NCBI GenBank assembly: GCA_001804205.1
Contig: MHFM01000062.1
Span: 28,229-34,197, forward strand
DNA from: Omnitrophica bacterium RIFCSPLOWO2_01_FULL_45_10b
GTDB lineage: Bacteria > Omnitrophota > Omnitrophia > Omnitrophales > Danuiimicrobiaceae
Length of the DNA: 5,969 nt
Direction: 5' to 3'
The notes under the pieces were generated by a model. That model was given only the letters and a program-made list of their open reading frames with translations. It searched no databases and had not been told where the DNA came from. Shown here piece by piece: positions 1 through 4,726 of this stretch (positions are counted from its first letter, which is position 1; each line of letters starts with the position of its first letter). Both the position numbers and the translations under genes were made by a program.

Positions 1-848
1 AAGTGGCTGGGATTTTCCCGCTCGATAAGAAAAAGGAGGCGCTTGCTGTTTATGGAACCGATGAGGAGGCTCACCCCGGTGTTCAGCAAATCCTTAAAAT
101 GGGAGATTTTCTGGTAGGGGGAAGGATTTCTCTTTTTGATCGGCCCGCGCACACCGATTTTTTGGAGTATCGTTTGGATCCAAAACAAACGCGCGAACTT
201 TTTCAAAAGAAAAATTGGAAACGCGTGGTCGCTTTTCAAACTCGAAACCCCATTCACCGCGCCCACGAATATTTAACGAAGTGCGCGCTTGAAACCGTGG
301 ATGGCTTAATGATTCATCCTTTGGTCGGCGAAACAAAAGGGGACGATGTCCCGGCGCGCGTTCGAATGGAATGTTATAAGGTGCTGATCGATAAATATTA
401 TCCGAAGGACCACGTGCTTCTTTCCGTTTTTCCGGCCGCCATGCGTTACGCCGGCCCGCGCGAGGCCGTGTGGCATGCGATTTGCCGGAAAAATTATGGC
501 TGCACGCATTTTATCGTGGGCCGCGATCATGCCGGATGCAGCAAGCCGGACGGGAAGCCCTATTACGGCAGTTACGATGCCCAGCTTATTTTTGATGAAT
601 TTACGCCGGAAGAAATCGGAATTGAGATTTATAAATTCGAACACTCGTTCTATGATAAAAAAACAGGCGGAATCGTAAGCTTTAAAACCGCGCCGGCTGA
701 TGCCGATCAATTTAGCGTTTCCGGGACCAAACTCCGCGAAATGCTTCGCGCCGGGCAAATTCCTCCGCCCGAAATTACACGTCCCGAAGTGGCACAAGTA
801 TTAATTGAAGCCATGAGAGAAAAAGCGGCGGTAAGCGATAAGTCATAA
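1..848 (+). CDS. sat: Sulfate adenylyltransferase (ATP sulfurylase), 5'-truncated by window edge
   Basis: This enzyme makes adenosine 5'-phosphosulfate and pyrophosphate from ATP and sulfate, the first step of sulfate assimilation or dissimilation (it also runs in reverse), in the cytoplasm. About 281 codons are visible. Family members are usually about 380-400 residues, so roughly the first 100 residues lie upstream; the GTG at position 3 is probably internal. Hallmarks are the nucleotide-binding QTRNPIHRAHE motif (nt 237-269), GRDHAG (nt 519-536) and a C-terminal SGTKLRE (nt 720-740). The short linker before SGT usually carries a Cys-x2-Cys...Cys/His zinc site. Here it reads FYDKKTGG...KTAPAD, so all of those ligands appear replaced. 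The last residues (VSDKS) are encoded by a copy of the heptad repeat found around the S23 gene. thrC begins 22 bp after the stop, suggesting co-transcription. The family call is firm; assimilatory versus dissimilatory use cannot be told from here. Confidence 0.95.
   Translation, partial: VAGIFPLDKKKEALAVYGTDEEAHPGVQQILKMGDFLVGGRISLFDRPAHTDFLEYRLDPKQTRELFQKKNWKRVVAFQTRNPIHRAHEYLTKCALETVDGLMIHPLVGETKGDDVPARVRMECYKVLIDKYYPKDHVLLSVFPAAMRYAGPREAVWHAICRKNYGCTHFIVGRDHAGCSKPDGKPYYGSYDAQLIFDEFTPEEIGIEIYKFEHSFYDKKTGGIVSFKTAPADADQFSVSGTKLREMLRAGQIPPPEITRPEVAQVLIEAMREKAAVSDKS
831..842. repeat. Heptad-repeat fragment at the end of sat
   Basis: GTAAGCGATAAG here is identical over 12 nt to 2113-2124, the inner end of the left heptad array before the S23 gene. 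It encodes part of the VSDK tail of Sat, which follows the conserved RPEV...L region of that protein. It may be a remnant of the same repeat family. Twelve identical bases is modest evidence, strengthened by the shared gene-end location. Confidence 0.45.
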
Positions 849-853
849 ACGGC

Positions 854-860
854 AAGGGGA
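854..860 (+). promoter_or_regulatory. Ribosome-binding site of thrC
   Basis: AAGGGGA lies 10 nt upstream of the ATG at 871, a reasonable purine-rich Shine-Dalgarno match. It supports that start over any downstream in-frame alternative. The ATG also directly precedes the conserved zinc-ribbon region, so the N-terminus is consistent with the family. Confidence 0.6.
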
Positions 861-870
861 ATGACACACA

Positions 871-2109
871 ATGGGTTATGTGAAGGGTCTTAAATGTAGA
901 GAGTGCGCAAAAACCTATCCAGCAGAGGCAATCTATGTCTGCGAGTTTTGCTTTGGTTCGCTGGAAGTTGACTACGATTACGAAGCCATTCGTAAGGTTT
1001 TGACGCGCAAGAAAATCGAATCCGGCCCAAGCAGCCTTTGGCGTTACCGGGATCTCCTTCCTATTAATGGAGAGCCTACAGTAGGTTTTTACTCTGGGTT
1101 TACCCCTTTGGTGAAAGCCAATCGGTTAGCGGAAGAATTGGGTGTTCGGGAGCTTTATATTAAGGATGATTCCGTTTGCCATCCCACGCTTTCTTTTAAA
1201 GACAGAGTGGTTGCCGTTGCCTTATCAAAAGCGAAGGAGCTTGGATTTGATACTGTGGCCTGCGCGTCAACCGGGAATTTAGCGAATGCCGTTTCCGCCC
1301 ACGGCGCTTGGGCCGGCTTGAAGCGTTATATTTTTATTCCACACGACCTTGAACAGGCGAAAGTTTTAGGGACTTTGGTGTACGCTCCAAATTTAATTAC
1401 CGTGCGCGGAAATTATGATGACGTCAACCGGCTCTGCAGTGAAATCGCAGCAAAGTATAATTGGGCTTTTGTGAATATTAACATCCGCCCCTATTACGCC
1501 GAAGGTTCCAAAACATTCGGTTTCGAAGTGGCCGAGCAGCTTGGATGGCGCACACCGGATCATTTGGTTTGTCCCGCGGCCAGCGGCTCGCTTTTGGTGA
1601 AAATTTGGAAAGGGTTCAAGGAATTTGAAAAGCTTGGCTTAATCGGCCCCGTGAAAACAGCGCTTCATTGCGCGCAGCCCCAAGGATGTTCTCCGATTGC
1701 GGAAGCCATTTTATCAAAATCGGATGCGATTCGCCTTGTAAGGCCAAAGACCATCGCGAAGTCTTTAGCCATTGGCAATCCGGCCGATGGTTATTATGCG
1801 CGCGATGCCGTGAATGCAAGCGGCGGAACAGCGGGCATTGCAAGCGATGAGGAAATTGTCGAAGGGATTCAGCTCTTGGCAAAGACGGAAGGCATTTTCA
1901 CCGAAACAGCGGGCGGTGTTACAGTGGCTGTTGCCAAGAAGTTAATCGAAGAAGGCAAGATTGCAAAAAACCAATCTGTTGTGATTGCCATTACGGGGAA
2001 TGGTTTAAAAACTCAGGAAGCGATTCAATCCTCCTTGGGGGGTGCTCTTGAAATCGATCCTCAGTTGAAGTCGTTTGAAGAAAAAGTGCTTATCAGCTCT
2101 AAGCTCTAA
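871..2109 (+). CDS. thrC: Threonine synthase (PLP-dependent, zinc-ribbon N-terminus)
   Basis: This enzyme converts O-phosphohomoserine and water to threonine and phosphate with pyridoxal phosphate; it is a cytoplasmic fold-type II PLP enzyme. The 412-residue protein opens with a rubredoxin-like zinc ribbon (C9-x2-C12 and C24-x2-C27), common in one bacterial/archaeal ThrC subgroup. The catalytic core follows: SFKDR with the Schiff-base Lys at about K110, then a CASTGNLANAVSAHGA segment near 131 that forms the phosphate/PLP loop, and a C-terminal AITGNGLK motif near 375. Length is normal. The last residues (ISSKL) and the TAA stop lie inside the left heptad array flanking the next gene, so the native C-terminus may have been trimmed or extended by that insertion. 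It sits between sat and, past the S23 gene, a CysO-like sulfur carrier. Fold-type II enzymes include sulfhydrylases fed by such carriers, but the ThrC assignment is better supported. Confidence 0.92.
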   Translation: MGYVKGLKCRECAKTYPAEAIYVCEFCFGSLEVDYDYEAIRKVLTRKKIESGPSSLWRYRDLLPINGEPTVGFYSGFTPLVKANRLAEELGVRELYIKDDSVCHPTLSFKDRVVAVALSKAKELGFDTVACASTGNLANAVSAHGAWAGLKRYIFIPHDLEQAKVLGTLVYAPNLITVRGNYDDVNRLCSEIAAKYNWAFVNINIRPYYAEGSKTFGFEVAEQLGWRTPDHLVCPAASGSLLVKIWKGFKEFEKLGLIGPVKTALHCAQPQGCSPIAEAILSKSDAIRLVRPKTIAKSLAIGNPADGYYARDAVNASGGTAGIASDEEIVEGIQLLAKTEGIFTETAGGVTVAVAKKLIEEGKIAKNQSVVIAITGNGLKTQEAIQSSLGGALEIDPQLKSFEEKVLISSKL

Positions 2110-2124
2110 GCTGTAAGCGATAAG
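2095..2124. repeat. Left heptad array (inverted-repeat arm) of the S23 unit
   Basis: Four head-to-tail 7-bp units are visible: AGCTCTA, AGCTCTA, AGCTGTA, AGCGATA, followed by AG. The reverse complement of 2475-2504 matches this segment at 24 of 30 positions, so the two arrays form inverted arms around the S23 gene. The thrC stop (2107-2109) is inside this arm. Each unit contributes a TAA, and a 7-bp period shifts frame each unit, so the array stops translation in all three forward frames. Confidence 0.8.
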
Positions 2125-2129
2125 AAATA

Positions 2130-2486
2130 ATGGCTCATACATTTAAAAATATAAAAGTTTGGCAAAAAGCGCATGAGATGGTTTTGGAAGTATATAAGGT
2201 GACGAACAAGTTCCCGCATTCCGAAAAGTACGGTTTGGTATCACAATTGAGACGGTCGGCTGCTTCCGTGCCTACGAACATAGTTGAGGGCTATAAAAGA
2301 AAAAGTAACAAAGATTTCGCACATTATCTGAATATGGCAGACTCTTCTTTAGAAGAGACTAAATATCATTTGCTTTTAGCTAACGATTTGGGTTATTTGA
2401 ATAAGGATAATTACGAGGAATTAACCGCAGTGGCTGATGAAGTTGGTCGTATGCTTTTCGGCTTTCAGCAGAAGCTTACAACTTAA
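2130..2486 (+). CDS. Four-helix-bundle protein, S23 / 23S rRNA intervening-sequence protein family
   Basis: This 118-residue protein belongs to the family first seen encoded within intervening sequences of 23S rRNA in Leptospira and Coxiella, and related in fold to the Avd accessory protein of diversity-generating retroelements. Its own molecular role is not established. Diagnostic segments are FKNIKVWQKAHEMVLEVY (residues 5-22), the FPHSEKYGLVSQLRRSAASVP block (28-48), NIVEGYKRKS (50-59), and a DLGYL turn near 86-90. It is predicted all-helical, with no signal peptide or membrane segment. No clear Shine-Dalgarno precedes the ATG, which is 20 bp after thrC ends, so translation may rely on coupling. 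The gene is bracketed by inverted heptad arrays, and its last codons and stop lie in the right one. No rRNA sequence is recognised around it. It interrupts an otherwise metabolic operon, so it is probably an inserted unit. Confidence 0.9.
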   Translation: MAHTFKNIKVWQKAHEMVLEVYKVTNKFPHSEKYGLVSQLRRSAASVPTNIVEGYKRKSNKDFAHYLNMADSSLEETKYHLLLANDLGYLNKDNYEELTAVADEVGRMLFGFQQKLTT

Positions 2487-2504
2487 AGCTTATAGCTTAA
2501 AGCT
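2475..2504. repeat. Right heptad array (inverted-repeat arm) of the S23 unit
   Basis: The heptads AGCTTAC, AACTTAA, AGCTTAT, AGCTTAA and AGCTTGG run from 2473 to 2507 with an exact 7-bp period. In reverse complement they give the TAAGCTN pattern of the left array, with 24 of 30 aligned positions identical to 2095-2124. The S23 stop codon (2484-2486) is inside the arm. In RNA the two arms could pair to form a long imperfect stem enclosing the whole S23 gene. Confidence 0.8.
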
Positions 2505-2521
2505 TGGTTATCATTTAAAAT

Positions 2522-2527
2522 AGGGGA
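2522..2527 (+). promoter_or_regulatory. Ribosome-binding site of the sulfur-carrier gene
   Basis: AGGGGA lies 4 nt before the ATG at 2532. It is a strong purine tract with slightly short spacing. It lies outside the heptad array, so the S23 unit has left this gene's translation signal intact. Confidence 0.55.
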
Positions 2528-2531
2528 CATT

Positions 2532-2807
2532 ATGTCAATCAAAGTTAGAATTCCAACACCGCTTCAAAAGCTCACACAAGACCGTGCCGAAGTTGAAGCC
2601 AATGCAAAAAACGTTCAGGATTTAATTGAGCAACTGAACAAATCTTACCCCGGTATTAAAGACCGAATTTGTGATGAGAACGGCAGTATCCGCAGATTCG
2701 TCAATATTTTCGTCAACGAAGAAGATTTCAGGTTTTTGAAAAAAGAGCAAACCCCGCTTAAAGACGGTGATGAAGTGTCCATTGTCCCGGCGATTGCGGG
2801 CGGGTAA
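2532..2807 (+). CDS. MoaD/ThiS-family sulfur carrier protein, CysO-like
   Basis: This is a 91-residue ubiquitin-fold (beta-grasp) sulfur carrier. Proteins of this family are adenylated at a C-terminal Gly-Gly by a MoeB/ThiF-type enzyme and converted to a thiocarboxylate that donates sulfur. The protein ends in PAIAGG, with the required terminal Gly-Gly. The pattern IPTPLQKLT (residues 7-15), YPGIKDRICDENG (near 39-51), RRFVNIFVNEEDFRF (54-68) and DGDEVSIVPA (78-87) resembles mycobacterial CysO more than molybdopterin-synthase MoaD, as far as can be judged by eye. CysO supplies sulfur to the cysteine synthase CysM. Location downstream of sat and thrC fits sulfur assimilation. No MoeB, CysM or Mec (JAMM protease) gene is visible in the window, so the acceptor is unknown. 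A thiamine or molybdopterin role is less likely but not excluded. Confidence 0.85.
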   Translation: MSIKVRIPTPLQKLTQDRAEVEANAKNVQDLIEQLNKSYPGIKDRICDENGSIRRFVNIFVNEEDFRFLKKEQTPLKDGDEVSIVPAIAGG

Positions 2808-2825
2808 GAATGCTTTCTAAACACA

Positions 2826-2894
2826 TGTCATCCCCGAAATCTTTAGTCGGGGATCCAGACTTTAGATTCCCGCTAAGAGCATGCGGGAATGACA
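2826..2894. repeat. 69-bp palindromic double-hairpin element (REP/MITE-like)
   Basis: The ends TGTCATCCCCG (2826-2836) and CGGGAATGACA (2884-2894) are inverted repeats with one mismatch. Inside are two symmetric hairpins: ATCCCCGA/TCGGGGAT (2830-2837 with 2847-2854) and ATTCCCGC/GCGGGAAT (2866-2873 with 2883-2890), each an 8-bp perfect stem with a 9-nt loop. Elements with these TCATTCCCG-type ends are scattered between genes in many bacterial genomes and behave as non-autonomous repeats. It fills most of the 91-bp gap between the sulfur carrier and the BioB-like gene. No U-tract follows, so an intrinsic terminator is not supported. No target-site duplication is evident. Confidence 0.85.
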
Positions 2895-2898
2895 CCCT

Positions 2899-3882
2899 GT
2901 GATTATTACACAAAGTACCATTTCAGAGCTGAAAGATCGCGTACTCAAGGGCGGCGAAATTACATTTGAAGAAGCGCTCGGCCTTCTTGAAATTCAAGAT
3001 TCCGAGCTTTTAGATATTCTCCGAAATGCGGCGCATGAAATCACTCTCGCATTTAACTCCAACAAAGCCGGCCTTTGTTCCCTCATTAACGCAAAAAGTT
3101 ATTTATGCGGCGAGGATTGTGGTTTTTGCGCCCAGTCTGTCCGCTTCGAAACCTCCGTTGCCCGTTACGAGCTTCTTGAGCCGGAAATTATCATCGGAGC
3201 GGCCAAGAAAGCAGAGCGCCAGGGCGCTCAAAATTTTTGTCTTGTGACCAGCGGCGGCGCGTTGAGTGACGATGAATTTAATCGAATTCTTGTTATCGTA
3301 AAACAGCTTAAAAAAGAAACCAAACTTGGAATTGACGGCTCTCTTGGTTTTTTAACGCCCGAGCGCGTTGTGCAATTAAAAGAAGCCGGCCTCAGGCGTT
3401 TCAACAGCAATCTGCAAAGCTCCCGCGAATTTTATCCTGAAATTGTTTCCACGCACTCTTATGACAAACGGATTGAAACGCTTGAATATCTCCGCGAGGA
3501 GGGCCTCGAAATGTGTTCCGGCGGTATTTTGGGAATGGGGGAGTCGCGCGAAGACCGAGTGAAAATGGCGTTTGAATTGAAACGATTCTCACCCGAATGC
3601 CTTCCGATTAATGTGTTGAATCCGCGGCCGGGGACGCCTTTGGAGCATGCTCCAAAAATTGAAAATAACGAAATCCTAAAAACCATCGCCGTTTATCGGT
3701 TCATTCTTCCAAAATCCAATATTAAATTGGCCGGCGGCCGGGAAATCAGTTTAGGGTCAGAGCAGAATAAAGCTTTGCAAGGCGGAGCAAACGGTTTGAT
3801 TGTAGGGGGCTATTTGACCACGGCCGCCAATCCGGTGCATGAGGATTTGGAACTGCTTCGCCGCACAGGCTATGAAGTGTAA
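2899..3882 (+). CDS. bioB: Biotin synthase family radical SAM protein (BioB-like, variant auxiliary-cluster site)
   Basis: Biotin synthase closes the thiophane ring of biotin by inserting sulfur into dethiobiotin, using a radical SAM [4Fe-4S] cluster and a sacrificial auxiliary Fe-S cluster. The 327-residue protein has the radical SAM motif C70-x3-C74-x2-C77 in YLCGEDCGFCAQS, and BioB-type segments LINAKS, MCSGGILGMGE, INVLNPRPGTPLE and KLAGGRE. Of the usual auxiliary ligands (Cys, Cys, Cys, Arg) it keeps C114, C206 and R281. The middle Cys, normally in a VCATLGLL-like segment, is Asp146 (codon GAC, in GIDGSLGFL). The substrate/SAM motif usually YNHNLDTS reads FNSNLQSS (168-175). The GTG start follows an in-frame TGA supplied by the upstream palindrome, and its position fits the family N-terminus. 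No good Shine-Dalgarno is free. The next gene starts immediately after the stop. Family is sure; authentic biotin synthase activity is likely but not certain. Confidence 0.88.
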   Translation: MIITQSTISELKDRVLKGGEITFEEALGLLEIQDSELLDILRNAAHEITLAFNSNKAGLCSLINAKSYLCGEDCGFCAQSVRFETSVARYELLEPEIIIGAAKKAERQGAQNFCLVTSGGALSDDEFNRILVIVKQLKKETKLGIDGSLGFLTPERVVQLKEAGLRRFNSNLQSSREFYPEIVSTHSYDKRIETLEYLREEGLEMCSGGILGMGESREDRVKMAFELKRFSPECLPINVLNPRPGTPLEHAPKIENNEILKTIAVYRFILPKSNIKLAGGREISLGSEQNKALQGGANGLIVGGYLTTAANPVHEDLELLRRTGYEV

Positions 3883-4611
3883 ATGGATGTCCGCCTTGAC
3901 GGAAAATTTATTTTCATTACGGGAGGAACCAGCGCTTTAGGGCGTGTTTTTGTACGCCGCGCTTTGGAAGAAGGCGCTACGGTTTTTTTTACCTATCATC
4001 AAAATATTCAGGAAGCCAAAGCACTTGAAGCTTTGGGCGCCAAAGGGTTTCAAGTCAATCTTTCCAAACACACTGAAATCGACCAATTAAAAAAAGAAAT
4101 TCAATCACTTACCCGGCATTTAGATGCTATTGTTCACAACGCAGCGGTTGTTAGAGACCATACCATTCAAAATTTAACGGAAGAAGAATGGGATGAAGTG
4201 ATTTCCATCGATTTGTCCGCAATTTATTATCTCACCAAAAAATTTCTTTCCTTTTTATTTAAAAAACCAGGCACCAAAATTTTAAATATCGTAAGCCGTG
4301 TCGGGCTTCAAGGCCGATTCGGCGAAGCCAATTACGCAGCGGCAAAAGGGGCACTCATTTCACTGACCAAAACTTTAGCCCAGGAATTGGGAAAGAAACA
4401 AATTTTGGTGAATGCGTTAAATCCCGGATTTATGAAATCGCATATGACCGAATCCATTCCGGAAGAAGCCTTTAACCGGCAGATTCAGGAAAGTGTGCTT
4501 GGAAACATTTCTGATCCAAAAGAAGTAAGTGATTTTATGGTTTATCTTCTCTCCGACCGCTTTCAACATGTCAGCGGGCAGGTATTTCATTTTGATTCAA
4601 GGAGGGTTTAG
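3883..4611 (+). CDS. FabG-like short-chain dehydrogenase/reductase (putative 3-oxoacyl-ACP reductase)
   Basis: This is a 242-residue classical SDR, a cytoplasmic NAD(P)-dependent oxidoreductase with a Rossmann fold. The cofactor loop is TGGTSALG (13-20), where the usual middle Gly of TGxxxGxG is Ala18. The strand-4 motif is HNAAV (85-89) instead of NNAG. The catalytic Ser138 (in NIVSRVG) and the Y151-x3-K155 pair (YAAAK) are present. The structural/catalytic Asn of the usual VNLTG motif appears as Asp110 (IDLS). The ending SGQVFHFDSRRV corresponds to the FabG-type SGQxxxVDGG tail without the Gly-Gly. The ATG abuts the BioB stop with no spacer, implying translational coupling. Pairing with a downstream ketoacyl-ACP synthase suggests reduction of a 3-ketoacyl thioester. 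The motif departures mean it is probably a specialised paralogue rather than the housekeeping FabG. Confidence 0.85.
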   Translation: MDVRLDGKFIFITGGTSALGRVFVRRALEEGATVFFTYHQNIQEAKALEALGAKGFQVNLSKHTEIDQLKKEIQSLTRHLDAIVHNAAVVRDHTIQNLTEEEWDEVISIDLSAIYYLTKKFLSFLFKKPGTKILNIVSRVGLQGRFGEANYAAAKGALISLTKTLAQELGKKQILVNALNPGFMKSHMTESIPEEAFNRQIQESVLGNISDPKEVSDFMVYLLSDRFQHVSGQVFHFDSRRV

Positions 4612-4654
4612 CGTTCATCCCGTTAGAACTCTAAACGCAATGAGGTTATTTTAA

Positions 4655-4726
4655 ATGCAAGCAGTTGAGATTGGGCAACAGCCGTTATCATTAAAATTAT
4701 CGTTATCTGGAGTTCTAACGGGATGA
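4655..4726 (+). CDS. Possible 23-residue leader peptide upstream of the ketoacyl synthase
   Basis: An ATG at 4655 opens 23 sense codons ending at TGA 4724-4726, which overlaps the synthase ATG (4723) as ATGA. GAGG at 4642-4645, 9 nt upstream, is a plausible ribosome-binding site. The peptide begins MQAVEIGQQP and ends SGVLTG; it is Leu/Ser-rich in its second half and matches no family I recognise. A ribosome translating it would traverse and open the right arm of the 19-bp inverted repeat, freeing the synthase start. A short ORF of this size can arise by chance, so this is a hypothesis based on layout. Confidence 0.3.
   Translation: MQAVEIGQQPLSLKLSLSGVLTG
4665..4691 (+). promoter_or_regulatory. 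Weak candidate promoter inside the inverted-repeat loop
   Basis: TTGAGA (4665-4670) differs by one base from the sigma-70 -35 consensus, and TATCAT (4686-4691) by one base from the -10 consensus. The spacer is 15 bp, shorter than the preferred 17. A start just downstream would give a synthase mRNA lacking the left arm of the repeat, and so lacking the hairpin. Confidence 0.2.
4709..4712 (+). promoter_or_regulatory. Ribosome-binding site of the ketoacyl synthase
   Basis: GGAG lies 10 nt before the ATG at 4723. Three of its four bases lie in the right arm of the 19-bp inverted repeat, so it would be masked if the two arms pair in RNA. Confidence 0.5.

Noticed and set aside
306..797. A 163-codon open frame on the minus strand inside sat.
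   Set aside because: It lies wholly opposite a strongly conserved enzyme, has no recognisable domain, and is explained as an antisense shadow of the sat codons.
857..867. GGGAATGACAC before thrC matches the right end of the 69-bp palindrome (2885-2895).
   Set aside because: Only 11 bases match, there is no opposite arm or hairpin nearby, and the segment partly serves as the thrC Shine-Dalgarno region, so chance or convergence is enough.
2130..2486. A diversity-generating retroelement, since the S23 protein resembles the accessory protein Avd.
   Set aside because: No reverse transcriptase, template repeat or variable repeat is visible. The sequence matches the S23/intervening-sequence branch.
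2826..2894. The double hairpin as a Rho-independent terminator for the sulfur block.
   Set aside because: Neither hairpin is followed by a run of T. The symmetric two-hairpin architecture with matching ends fits a dispersed repeat better.
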